Shown here one piece after another: positions 1 to 11,232 of a stretch of 32,531 bases of DNA. Below the pieces are notes generated by a model. The model was not told where the DNA came from and made no database searches. It saw only the letters and a list, made by a program, of their open reading frames with translations. Made by a program: the position numbers and the translations under genes. Source of the DNA: Bigelowiella natans CCMP2755 (Eukaryota; Cercozoa; Chlorarachniophyceae). The stretch lies in the NCBI GenBank assembly GCA_000320545.1, contig ADNK01002986.1, forward strand, positions 1 to 32,531. Direction: 5' to 3'. Each line of letters starts with the position of its first letter. Position 1 is the first letter of the stretch.

Positions 1-16
1 ATATAGAGCATGTGAG

Positions 17-840
17 ATGGGAGGATCGTTCGAAGGGAAGGACATAGGATACGGTGCAATAGATCACATCCATTATCGCAACACGCTTCAACGCGCCGGG
101 GTATGAGCATCTGGATCGAAAACCGCGACATGCAGCTCGTAGGGGGGAGATCAGACTGCGAAGCGAGTTACAAGGTGGGGATGGGGGTGGTCGATGATGA
201 TGATGACGATGATGAGTAGTAGTAGTAGTGTCGTCCGTCCCTTCCCCCCCCCCCCCCTCCCCCCTCCTCCGCTTCTCTCTCCATCACAGAAGCTCCACCT
301 TCTTCATTGCTCTCTTGGACAACTACATCGGAGGCCTGAACATGGTGAGAATGACGATGATATGCGTAGCGTATTACATGTTTGGATCATCATCATCATC
401 ATCATCATCACCCCCCTCACAAGTGGGAAAAACAACAACAACAACAACAACACAGGCTAATTTCGTCGGTTCCGAGACGCGCACGTACGTGCAGCCGACA
501 GCAATGGCTGTCCTGAGGAGGATCTACAACGCTCAGGTTTGCTATAACTAATAGTCGCGCAATGGCAGTGCTCTAACATCATCAACCATCATGAATATTA
601 TCACTGACAAAAACGCAAACGCTTCTTACTATTCTTACAGCTGCTCACCCTAGCGGTGAATCAATTCGTGAAGCACGCCAAGTTCCTTCTCACCGGCCAG
701 AGAGTCGATACGCGCTACTCGGTAAGTCGTCGTTGATTCATCTAGTCTAATCGAGGAGGAGGAGGAGGAGGAGGAGGAGGAGGAGGAGGACAACCACTAT
801 GATGAAGCAGCATGAGCTTTGATTCCTCATCTTTACATAT

Positions 841-876
<36 letters not shown>

Positions 877-1604
877 ATTTGTGCTTCTGGCTAATGAGTA
901 GGTGTTCGGAATTTGCTGGAGTTTCACCGGGGGAATCTCAGCTAAAATCATACTCAATACGCTGCTGAATCTGGTAACAATCCTAACGCTACATGTACAT
1001 AACCTTGTGTACATAATTTATATAGTAAGCATATTTGAATACTACAAGAGATACGGGAGGAGGAGGAGGAGGAGGAGGAGGGAGTGAGGGGGAACGTATG
1101 ATGTTGTTTGCTGAAAAAGAACTCATTGCAGGTTGATACCACGGTTGGTCGAATATCCAAAATGGGCGCCGTAGGAGCTTCGGTTATAACTTTTACCGAA
1201 TAATATGTGGGAAGTCCTGGAAGGATTTCATCCTCACACAGCCAACACACGAGCACACACACGCACGCGCGCACACACGCATACACACATTCACGGGTTA
1301 TCTATTAAAGGTGGTCGTGAGCATATCCGAGAACTACGTCATCCAGTCTCTGAAGGCCGCGACGTGCGTCAAGTTCGTTCAGACAAAGAAAAGTTTTCTT
1401 GGGGTAGAACACACAGACATATATGCTATAATTATCACCGTGTTACAGTTTTAATATATCGCATCGAACGGAGCAAAGTTCTCGGTGTGCGTGTGTGGCT
1501 TCAAGTATACAGTCTTCACTATTTTGCTGAACATCTTAGGCAGTTCGCAGTCTCCGACTGAGCGATTTGAGGCTCTGGCCGAAGGGGCGTCCAGGCCGTG
1601 GTGA
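17..1604 (+). CDS. Unrecognised partly hydrophobic protein, nine exons
   Basis: Exons: 17-100, 143-174, 290-344, 456-536, 641-721, 902-973, 1132-1182, 1311-1403, 1479-1604. Together they give 224 residues in one frame, and most junctions are phase 0. The start is the ATG at 17 (MGGSFEGKDIGYG); because the window opens only 16 bases upstream, a longer N-terminus cannot be excluded. Several stretches are moderately hydrophobic (FFIALLDNYIGG, LLTLAVNQFV, VFGICWSFTGG, YTVFTILLNILG), so membrane association is possible, but I recognise no family. Two calls are soft. The donor at 1183 (gttata) is weak. The last exon ends at TGA 1602-1604, but a strong gtgagt donor begins at 1601; if used, splicing to the AG before 1740 would give a slightly different C-terminus. 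The introns carry GAT, ATC, CAA, GAG and GT microsatellites. The function is unknown. Confidence 0.55.
753..790. repeat. (GAG)n microsatellite in an intron
   Basis: An uninterrupted GAG/AGG run lies in the intron between exons ending at 721 and starting at 902. A second, shorter GGA run lies at about 1053-1082 in the following intron. Confidence 0.9.
842..874. repeat. (GT)n microsatellite in an intron
   Basis: A pure GT run in the same intron as the GAG repeat, between exons five and six of the first gene. Confidence 0.9.
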
Positions 1605-2150
1605 GTAGATATCCTATTATTACAGGAAGATTCCCTAATTATGCATCGGTGCTTCCACTATAACATGATGTTTTCCTTCTCGTTTCTGGCCACCTATGGT
1701 TATTCATCTCTCATCTTGCTGTTGGCACTTCCACCTAGGCACGAATGAGGCCGTAGATGCTCTAGATAGTGCTCGCGCAATGTCGCCCATGATTCAGGCG
1801 AAACGATGCCTCATCCCTGAGTGATGTTAGAAGATCCACAATGACGATAGATGAGGGCTGATGTTGGTGTTTGGCACTAAAGTGTGTCATTCGGTGACCT
1901 ACTACCCGCTCTGATAGCGTTTCTGCCTCCTTCATTCTGAAGTACAAGAAAAGTACAAATAGAAAGGATGTACAGAAATGCCCAAGTAAAGCATAGATCA
2001 CGACTAGAATATTTGATCTCCTCCCCCCCCCCTTCTCTCCCTCTCTTTCTCTCGCTCTTTTCTTCACAAAACCGGATATTCAATCTTCGTTTCCCAGCAT
2101 CTTAATTCTAGAAGAAGATTGATGAAGAAATGCATTTGAATTTTACCATT
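1605..2150. other. Gap after the first gene, no gene seen
   Basis: No convincing exon on either strand. The interval holds a C-rich/CT-rich stretch at about 2022-2060. Open frames here are short and of low complexity. Confidence 0.5.
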
Positions 2151-2900
2151 ACACAGCATGCTGAATAGCTACATTGCTATGAATTTGCATCATTGAGTTG
2201 CATGCACATCCAGCGGGCTGCATGTGCATGTTGTGCCGAAGCATTTTGGGTCACTCATGCAATGGAATAATTGGACATGTGATGCATGCAACACACATGA
2301 CATGCACTTTGTTTGTACTAGTGTAGTTCATGCTGAGCTAGCTGAGGCGACTCTGCGATCTAGGTGCGTCTAGACATGTGCGCTGTTTGTTGCAAGCTGA
2401 GCATGTCAGCATGGCTAGATCGACGGCTGCGCGCGTCCTCGAGCGCGCAACGATTCCCAACGAACATCTAGACACGTCCCTGAAGGCCTCACATTGCGTG
2501 GACATCTAGCTAGCTAGATGTGCATCGCACGAAAAGCGAGCTAGCGAGGTCGTCAGTTGTTGTTTTTCAAACATCTGCTTCCCTCCCAGAGTGTCTAGCC
2601 AGAATGGCCAGTTCTGGAGCTGGCTGGCTGGTGCCCCACTAGCCTCATGCCGCAATCTGGCGATGATCTGTGATGCTTCTCTCTGGCTAGCTGGCTCTGA
2701 CCAGCTGGCCCTGCTAGCCTGACTAGCTGAAGAAAAGGAAAACAAGTGCGAAGCGAAATGACAATGCTGGAACACCATGCGAGCTAGCGAGGGCACATGA
2801 TGTGCATGCACAGTGAGGTGATGGCAATGGTGATGAAATTGTTGCGACCGCCAACAGCGCTGGAGCGATCTAGCGGTGTGCAAGCCAGCAGGCACCAGAG
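2150..2900. repeat. CTAG/CATG/TGCA-rich intergenic island I
   Basis: The sequence is unusually dense in the palindromic words CTAG, GCTAGC, CATG and TGCA, including a run of overlapping CTAG units at 2505-2520. The same word set recurs at 8690-9260 and 25240-26560. Minus-strand open frames across it are rich in Cys, His, Ser and Val from the repeats and look non-coding. Confidence 0.6.
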
Positions 2901-3718
2901 CACACCAAGACGTTCCACTCTGCACTTCACGCCTTTGAGGTCTTGAGTTCCTGACAAAGAAAGGTTTTCTTGGATGAGGCAGAACAAACAAACACTCATC
3001 ACACACACAAACACAAACACACACACAAGCCACACGCGTGTGTGCACGCGCACATTCGTCCAAACATGCACGTGTGCACTCGACGTTCGTTGCAGTGTTC
3101 ACCGCCGTTGACCAGCTGTGTTGAACACTGGCTGTCCAGTCCTTTGTTCCCAAGAACTGCGACACAGAAATTGTCCTCCCTGCCGAATTGGCTTTGGGGG
3201 ATTGCATCACAAACACAGAGGCCAAAAATTGGAAGGGCGAGAACACGTCCAGTCATCCTGGAGTTGTGAAAGGTCCTTCGGACCCTGCCCGCTTGGTGCT
3301 GCATTTGTCGCGGGTTCAAGTTTCTGGCATTGTCGCAGGTGCAAAACTAAACCTCATCAGCAACTTAAAAATTCCAACACTGTGATCGGAAAATTCGGCC
3401 AGCTTGCGACATGGCCAATTCCTTGCCGCAGTTTCTAATTGCATGAGAATCAGAAGTACCATAGCAGCACAGTCGAAGGAAGATTTTTCTCTGTTCCAAA
3501 ATTACAAAATCGCCTGCATTTTGAACTTTTTAGTTGTTTCGAAGTTTCCAGCCCCCATCACAAAATCCACGTCCAACAAATAATAATTCACAAGCCCGAG
3601 CAGGCCAAGGGACAAGATTCCCCCATTCTTTTTCATCGGTTTGTACATCCATGCGTTCGTTTTTTTCTTATTCTAAAATCTTCTTCTTTTCACGAAGGGG
3701 CTCACTGATTGAAAAATT
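2901..3718. other. Upstream region of the phosphatase gene, no gene seen
   Basis: It contains an AC-rich tract (about 2998-3031) and no exon I can support. The 3' part presumably holds the promoter and 5' UTR of the gene starting at 3719; I see no clear TATA motif to call. Confidence 0.4.
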
Positions 3719-6700
3719 ATGGGAGGCAAATCGTCCAGCGGTTTCGCCAAAACTCAAGAAATCATACAAAAAATTGTTGCAGAATGGGGCGAAGATTTGA
3801 AGGTATCAACATCACGAAATCCTGGACAGACATCAATCGTAATTGATTTTTGACAGGGAAATGGTCACCAAGATGCAAAAGATCTTTGGGATGCATATGA
3901 TCTCGAAGGCACAGGATTCCTTGAAAGAGGGGTAAGTGGATCTAATTTAATTGATGTAGCTGCTGCTTAAACATGAAAGCAAACCTTTACAGGAAGGAAC
4001 AGCATTTTTCAAAGACATTTATCGAAGAAAACTTCAAACAACAACGGTAAATCCAAACACATTTGAGACCGAAAGCATGTTTAATGTCTACACCCTTTTA
4101 TGTTTATTTCACTTTTCAGGATGAGCAAAAGTTGCAGATGTCGAAATCAATAAAAACAGAACGTGATTTGGAACAATGGGCTCAGCATTGCTTTGACAGA
4201 ATGGACGTAAAAAAAATCTCACAACTATAATCGCCGCAACCAATCTAATTAATTTTAGCGGGGACATGGAAGAATATCTTGGGAGGAATTCTACTCCTAC
4301 GCTTCTGAATGTAGTAAATATGATGACGCGAAGGTACTCGAGATACATTTCTATAAACAGTATCTACATGTAGATATCCCTTCTCAGCAACAAAGAGCGC
4401 GAATGCGTATAACAGGATTCTTCCGAGGTTGGGCAGAAGGGTACGGACTTTTAATTTGTGAACATAGCAAAGATTTAAAGTTTGAATGACAGACTTCGGG
4501 TACGAATCAAGATTTATCGTTGGGCGCTAGCTGGTAGATGTAGATATAGCTCGCGTTTGAACAATAAGCGTGTGACGCAATGATATTTTTTCCAGAGATT
4601 GAATCGAGGGAGGAACGGAAGGTAAACAGGTTTCTGAATAGGTGTACAATCTAAATAATTGCGAATACACATAATTAGGCGCTATATGAATCAAAAAAAC
4701 AAAGAGAGTTGAGGAAAAAATTCAATAGAATGATGCTAAAGGAGCTCAAGAAAAAAAATCCTGAGTTACCAGGTGAATATGATTCAGCTTTCGCTCACGA
4801 CTTTATTTATGTAACGATGTACATTTTAAGAAATAGAAAAAACTAGCATGTATCAGTTGAATCATTCAACCGAGCGTTCTGAAGATCGGGTATACAATTA
4901 TCTGGAATTATTATTATTAGAAATGCTAGAATAACTACATGAATCGTAAATATAGGGTGACGAGCTTCTTCGCCGTTATGAAAGATTAAATTCCTTCATG
5001 AAGAAAGAGGTTGTACATCTAGCTCTTAATTCATACAAATTCAGTAATATGAGTTACTAATCTGCTCAGACCCTGACAAAAGTGATGCAGAAGCCTAATA
5101 CAAAGTTTCGTCGTTGGGTATCCATGCGACACACGGTAACAAATCTGAAATTTGATTGTAGTTGTTAGAATGAAATCACTTGTTTTATTTATAAAAGCTG
5201 CCTGTGAGAAGAACACCGCGTGCTGATGCATTAGCTGAGCTTAAGAAAGCCGCAACAAGAAATCGAACAAAAGCAACTACTCAATCACCTGGTAGAATCA
5301 ACCCTTGGCAAAAATTAAAACAACTTATTTTAATATTTACTCATCTCAGTGGAATTTAATCTGAGCTTCGTAACTGCAATGATGGATCAAATTGCACAAA
5401 GAGAGATTATAGACAAATCCGTTTGTCTTTCAATCGTAAAGAAGGCCAAGGTCGGAAAAAAATAACCTTAAATGAATCCTTTTGTAAACAATTATCTGTA
5501 CTGAAAATATATATATATATATATTCTTTAGTCTATTCTAAGCAAAGAGACAAATGTGATGCAACACACTGTGAAGAAGGGTGCAAATTGTCCAATCGAC
5601 CTTGATTTGTAAATCACATTGATCATTCAATAGGGTGTCGCGTCACGATTGTTGGCGATATTCATGGGCAGATTCCCGATTTACTTCATATTTTCCATCT
5701 GAACGGCCTTCCGAGTGCACGAAATTCGTACCGACTCTCATATAAATTTTGGGCTATTATCATTTTTTTTTCCTCCAGGTATATTTTCAATGGTGACTGG
5801 GTTGATCGTGGAATACAGGGATGTGAAGTTGTCCTCGTCATATTTGCATTTAAGGTGTCCATATCTCAGGAAATTTCAGATGTGTACCTAAATTCTGATA
5901 TACTATCGTTTTTCATTAGATTCTCTTCCCGCGTAATGTGTTCCTGAATAGAGGAAACCACGAAGCAGTACCTAGCCACATTTGAGAGTTTCTTTTGAAA
6001 AAGTAAAGTAGTTGTTCTGATGACAGGTAGATATCAACGATTTTTCTGGATTTCTGGATGAATGTAGGGATAAATATGACGAAGAGGTTGAATTGGATCT
6101 CCTAAGATCTAAGTGCTATTACCTTTGACAATCTGATAAAACTCAAAGGTTTATTATGAATTCAACGAGGCTTTCTCCACCTGTCCACTTGCAACCATAA
6201 TTGACGAAAAGGTTCGTTTGAACTTTGGCTCACGGCGGTGACTAACGTGAAAATACCATAGGTTTTTGTGGTACATGGAGGGCTTCCTAGAGTTGACATG
6301 AAAGTGAACTCATTGTATCAAATAAATAGGAAAATAACTGAGGTATGTACACAAAATCCAAGCTCCACTGCAATCGATCTTTATATGTATTAGCTTACAG
6401 GTTGATTATGAGCATCCAGATCATTGCATCCTTGCGGATTTGATATGGAGTGACCCAGAAGAATATCTTCAGGTTAAAATTTGCTTCGCGGACAATAGTA
6501 AAGCATTTGATTTTAGATCTACTCATTAGGGACGAGTACCAAACACTCGACGCGGTGCTGGTCAACTGTTCGGTCCAGATGTGCTCGCAAAATTTTTAGC
6601 CCTGAATGATTTTCACACAGTTGTGAGGTGAATATAGTAAAATATTTATTTGAGATTGTACAAATGGGATGCTTTTAAAAGGTCTCATGAGGCAAAGCAG

Positions 6701-8475
6701 GAGGGTTATGAATACTTGTGGGGTGAACGATTAATAACCGTGTTTTCGGCATCTAACTACTGTGGGTCACAAGGGAATGATGGAGCTGTACTAGTCTATG
6801 AGCATGGGCTTACACGAAAAATCATCAGTTGGAATCTATCAAGTAAACCTAAACTACCACTAATCTTAATTGAAGAACAGACTCGATGTACGTAATATTT
6901 CTAGACACTTCCCTTCTTGCTGTCTCCGGAACCTACAGTCGTTTCAACTTCCGAGTATCGACAAAAAAGACGAAGAACGGTGGCGATTCCGTCAAATCAA
7001 TACTTCTTAAGAAGCTTTCCAAAATTATTCAAGATAACAGGTAGAAATTTTAAGAAGAACAGAATGTGGTATTGAAAATCATCAATCATAGGCTTCCGCT
7101 AATTGATTCGTTCGAAAAAGTATCTAAAAATGGAGTGGTCACATTTGATTTCTGATTTCGATTAACAGTATGTATGAGAATCGGCATCTGTAATAGATTC
7201 AGAGGTCTGTATGGGCGAATGTACTAAAGGAGGTGTTAGAACTCGAGAAGGTGGACTCAAGTTGTCTTTCTTCGAATTGTTTTAATTGGGTTGTGAAATA
7301 GGTCCCCTTCCTAATGTTCCAACGTCTTCTTGGAGTACCCTTCTACGGTGTAGACGCAAAGCATAAAGGTAGAATTCTAACTCTCTATAAAAAGAAACAG
7401 CCTTATGAATTAAGTTATTAGGACCTATAGACTATATGCAGTGGTTGCTTCATTTTAACGATCTCTCTAAAAGGAAAAAGAAATCTGAGAATGAAAGAAG
7501 GTCATTATGAACAAAATTTGAAAGATGGTTATTTTCCAAATAACAAACGTTGGAATCGTGTTTAGCAAATCTTTCAGTATAAGCAAAAAAAGCAGGTATC
7601 AGCATGTGTACATATTGTAGAGGGTCGTTTACATTTATATATACTTACACAGTTTATCCGAACGTGTGAGCAAAATGGAAGCTTACATGAAGCTGATTAG
7701 CTTGGGAGACGCGAAGGGTAACCTTTTTGACTCAATATCGAATTTGTTCGCTGATTGAATATTAATTAGCGGCTGCAGCTGAGATGACAAACTTGGAGAA
7801 GTTCCTAGCAACTCATACTTCGAGGATTACATCACTTTTCCGATATTTTGACTTTGGTCAGTTTGTTAAGATTTTTTATTGTTCACTGACGCATACTCAG
7901 CTTGCATTTTTGCATAGATGGCGATGGTTTAATAACAAGGATGGACCTTCGTACAGGTCTTCAGGTAGATTGTTTTAAATTTGTATTTAATGTATTTAAT
8001 TTTTTGACGGGTTTAAAATTTTAACGGTGTTGTGATAGAGTATTGCAGAGGTATACAAGGAAGAATTCCAGGATGATGACGTTGACAAATTAATCAATCG
8101 GATATTTGGGGGTACAAATTTTAAGATCTAAGAGTTAAAACAACTTTAAGTGAAGACTGCGTCAAAGGCAACTCGGAAGAAACCCAAGGGATTACGATTG
8201 ATGCTTTTGTGGCCGAGATAAAGAAACAGTTAAGACACAAATAGATTGAAAGACCATTAGAGTTAACCTTGATTTCCTATTTTCTCAGCAACCCGAAGTT
8301 CTTGGATGCTGTTGTAGCTGGCTCTCGAAGAAAATCTAGAATCGTCAAAGATAAGAGAAATACGGCACAGCGAGGAATCAGTTCAAATTGGAAGACGCCA
8401 ATAGATTGGATTGAAGACCCTCTAAAAACGAGATCGTCGACTCGAAGATGGAGGAGTAAAACTGAGACCATTTAG
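3719..8475 (+). CDS. EF-hand Ser/Thr protein phosphatase (PPEF/RdgC/PP7 type)
   Basis: About 887 residues in about 36 exons with introns mostly 50-66 bases. The N-terminus is MGGKSSSG, a good N-myristoylation signal (Gly2, Ser6). An EF-hand loop follows at about residues 43-54 (DLEGTGFLERGE), then a degenerate one near 100-112. After a basic linker comes the metallophosphatase core: GDIHGQ (about 331), GDWVDRG (360), RGNHE (391), HGG (442) and SASNYCG (about 545). The C-terminus has EF-hand-like segments, the best being FDFDGDGLITRMDLRTGL near 760-777. PPEF-family enzymes dephosphorylate Ser/Thr under calcium control; membrane anchoring through myristate is inferred. The N-terminal EF-hand and length exceed usual PPEF (about 650-750 residues). 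Start of core exons: 5634, 5779, 5920, 6027, 6149, 6262, 6401, 6530, 6682. Two junctions are uncertain: 4441-4597, which needs a 7-base exon, and 7138-7202. The final exon is 8289-8475. Confidence 0.93.
4493..4499 (+). other. Candidate 7-base microexon of the phosphatase gene
   Basis: The exon ending at 4440 is phase 2 and the next clear exon (4598-4621) is phase 0, so a direct join breaks the frame. The bases ACTTCGG, preceded by AG and followed by gtacga, restore it and add Leu-Arg. They also split a 157-base gap into introns of 52 and 98 bases, closer to the size of the gene's other introns. Confidence 0.5.
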
Positions 8476-8689
8476 AGTTCCAGTAAATTTTAATTGTAAA
8501 TTGGCTTAAGACAGCACATGTTGATGCGTATGATAGCAGCTATAGCAATGTGCTAACTAAAAACACAACTGTAGTGGTGATTATCATGTCGTCGTGTGCA
8601 ACAGGCATTAAATTTTGATGAGCATGTTCTAGAACACACAAGTTTAACGACACTACTCACAGCTAAATTCAGTATCCCATTATGTAGAG
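8476..8689. other. 3' flank of the phosphatase gene
   Basis: AT-rich sequence after the stop at 8475, presumably 3' UTR. There is no further exon. Confidence 0.4.
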
Positions 8690-9048
8690 GGGCTAAGCAC
8701 GAACACACAGAACTTGAACGGCACTAGAACACACATGCATGCCCGCATGGAAATCATTGTTGTACATCACGCACGACGCATGCATCTAGGCATTCTAGCA
8801 TGCTAGCATGCACACTTGTCAATCGCTAGACAGTGCCCCACATCTGACACGTCCAGATGTCTAGATGTACAAGGCTGCCAGGCTAGCAGGACAGCAGGAC
8901 CCTTGATACTAGGCTAGCTTGTCACAGCACCTCTAGACCTGCTAGCCTGCTTCGATCGATTTTGCGGCGATAACTAGATAATGCATGCTAGCATACAACG
9001 ACACGCGCGTTGAACCGTACCGATTTTACTAGTACACATACTCTCTAG

Positions 9049-9086
<38 letters not shown>

Positions 9087-9260
9087 TTCTCTTTAGCTCG
9101 CTCTGTGTTGCATGGACATGTCCAAATGCACACACACACTAGACACTCTACAGGACATGCACATGCTCTCAGCATACCTAGCTAGCTAGATACGTTTGTC
9201 AAAAGGTGTGTGAAGTTTCTACAGTTAAGTCCAAATATCTCTAGCTAGCTAGCTAGGTCT
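8690..9260. repeat. CTAG/CATG/TGCA-rich intergenic island II
   Basis: Same word composition as 2150-2900: repeated GCTAGC, GCATGC and CTAGATGT-like words, with CTAG tandem runs at about 9177-9190 and 9241-9257. A (CT)n tract lies at 9054-9083. There are no plausible exons. From 9261 to 9435 the sequence is ordinary and AT-rich, probably the 3' UTR of the minus-strand gene that follows. Confidence 0.6.
9054..9083. repeat. (CT)n microsatellite
   Basis: A pure CT run inside the CTAG-rich island. Confidence 0.9.
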
Positions 9261-9435
9261 TGTTTTTGTCCTGTGTATAGTCACTTTGAGGCTCTTTTCT
9301 CTTTTATTCTTGTATTTCACGTTTGCGTCGAGACATCAAAATATTTTGGCATAGAATATTCACAAAACAAAAAACTACTCATATGCTTGACGAATGTACA
9401 CGCAAAGAGACACATGTCTATTTGGTCGAGCACGG

Positions 9436-10341
9436 TCAAAAGTCATTAGCGTCAAACATGGCCAGCTCTTCGGATTTTCCAGGTGCATAAGAAAATAAAC
9501 TATCCAAGTCTCGGATGTCGCTGACTCTGTCTAATGCTCTTTTAAATCGAATCCCGCGAGCATCTAAGAAGCTCTCTATAATTTGCGGAAATAGAAACAC
9601 TGTCTTCATAATTTGGGCAGTGATTAAGATAGATGTCCGCAGTCTGCTGGAGACCGGGCCTACAGCATCTCTTATCATTGTAGCAGCGATTATCACGTCT
9701 CGCAACGTAAATCCAGAGTGCTGTTTATAAGAAGATAGCATTCTACGAATTGTCGAAGGGTCCGTCAAAATGCACATTCCCAATCGAAGTGCAAGTTCCC
9801 TCACCCCGTCCTCATCATGAATGCCGTTATTGTTCATAATCATCACTGTTTTACTTCCTTCCTCCATATCTCTCAGCATTGATATTTCGACAAGAAATAC
9901 AAATTCAGCCGCAGTTTGAGTAACAGATGGACGACCATCTTGTTCTTTTCTGGTAGTGCTTGAAGGTGAAGATTTTTTTAAACCTCCAATAGGCGCTAGA
10001 TTTCTGAGACGGATTTGGAGGTATCGTATCTCATGCTCATATAAGGGCTTACCAAGTTTTTTGAAGACAGTCAATGGCAAAGGAGTATCTGCGGTCAACT
10101 CTGGGCATTTCGGCGCATAATACTCGTTTCGATGCCAGAAACGTCGTAGCATTTTCTGTTCCCTTCGCTTATTTGCTTGTTGTTGCTCCTGCTTCAGGGT
10201 CGGCGCTGAGAATCGACGATTGACTTCCATTTTAAATTCCTTGATCTTCAAGGGCTCCGAAAAAGCCCTCTTTCTATCCGGGCATAAGGTTGCCATCGTC
10301 GACTGGAAGCTCTCCTGATGAATGGATGGATGATTCTTCAT
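9436..10341 (-). CDS. Unrecognised protein with tandem 14-3-3-like motifs
   Basis: A single open exon of 301 residues from the first ATG at 10341. The frame stays open 5' of it to about 10416 without another ATG, so an upstream exon spliced in near 10403 is possible. The basic N-terminus carries two R-x-x-S-x-P motifs, RAFSEP (Ser28) and RRFSAP (Ser45), matching mode-1-like 14-3-3 sites and basophilic kinase sites. A Gln/Lys/Arg-rich stretch follows (KQEQQQANKRREQKMLRRF). The C-terminal half looks helical (LRDVIIAATMIRDAVGPV, then a segment reading LITAQIMKTVFLFPQIIESF) but belongs to no family I know. The coding sequence is compositionally complex and ends at the stop at 9436. The function is unknown; a phosphorylation-controlled adaptor or regulator would be inference. 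Confidence 0.7.
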   Translation of the reverse strand: MKNHPSIHQESFQSTMATLCPDRKRAFSEPLKIKEFKMEVNRRFSAPTLKQEQQQANKRREQKMLRRFWHRNEYYAPKCPELTADTPLPLTVFKKLGKPLYEHEIRYLQIRLRNLAPIGGLKKSSPSSTTRKEQDGRPSVTQTAAEFVFLVEISMLRDMEEGSKTVMIMNNNGIHDEDGVRELALRLGMCILTDPSTIRRMLSSYKQHSGFTLRDVIIAATMIRDAVGPVSSRLRTSILITAQIMKTVFLFPQIIESFLDARGIRFKRALDRVSDIRDLDSLFSYAPGKSEELAMFDANDF

Positions 10342-11232
10342 CTCTTCGCCAGGCTGTACGAGCGAGCTGTAGATAGATAGAACACTACAACTCGGTCTGC
10401 TGCCCACTAAAAACACTATTTATGCATATCAACAACAACCACACAAGCGATAACTTAGAAACGATCTCACTACGTGGCAAATGATGTAAATATGCTACCA
10501 TAATTTCAAAATATATCCATTTTTTGATTTCAACAATAAAAATCTTCTCTTGGATAGTACCATCCGCCTGCGTGCATTTTCTCATAAGCTGAGCCAACCG
10601 ACTTGATATGTAGAGAGCTCAGCAGGCAGTGCTCGCTGGCCGTTGAGCGAAGGAATGACTGGAGAAATCAGTCGTCGTAACGGCCGCACGCATTTTTCGA
10701 CCGTTTCTTTCGGGAAAGCCAAAAAACAGCAGGAAACCGACTTGCTTTTTGCAATTCCTTTTGTGGACCGGATTTCGGTTGGATCGGTTGGGCATCGCTT
10801 TGATATTGTTGTTATTGTTGCTTCGATGTTTTCATAAATACTTTTTTTATCGCGAAGACAACTATACATTCGCGCAAAAGTTGCTAGGGAGTGTTGCGAC
10901 GACACAATCGCTGACTCACCCACCCACCCACAAATCCGCACAGTCACACCTCGGCGCAGATCCTGTCGCAGGAGGGGAGATCCCACCACGCACGGGTTAA
11001 GAGACTAGAGGAGGAAGGGAAGAAACGGAGACGCTCTATAGGAGGCGTTTTACTTCGCTGTTGTCCAAAAACAACTATAATAGAAAGATAAGCGACAGGA
11101 GACAGAGGCTGCAACTCTGCCTTTCGTTGGAGACTCTTCTGGTGCTCTCCACCCATCGTAGATTCCATTTGCTCTGGAAGCAAAATTTACCAGTTTTTTA
11201 TCCTCCCGCGAGTAGCCTGCGCTCCTCTTGCT
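10342..11232. promoter_or_regulatory. Divergent intergenic region
   Basis: It separates the minus-strand gene ending 5' at 10341 from the plus-strand gene starting at 11233, so both promoters should lie here. A minus-strand ATG at about 10989 opens a short frame running into a gtgagt donor near 10920, a conceivable non-terminal 5' exon of the minus gene, but phase could not be established. No other feature is supported. Confidence 0.4.

Noticed and set aside
2506-3246. A 246-codon open frame on the minus strand
   Set aside because: It crosses the CTAG-rich island and an AC repeat; the protein is rich in repeat-derived Cys, Val, His and Ser with no domain and no splice support.
7155-7157. TGA in frame with the phosphatase as a possible selenocysteine codon
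   Set aside because: It lies in an EF-hand-like region, not a redox site; a plausible upstream donor avoids it and I see no SECIS-like element.
10582-10989. A 135-codon minus-strand frame upstream of the orphan gene
   Set aside because: Composition looks random; only its first part, ending in a gtgagt donor, might be a 5' exon and phase could not be shown.
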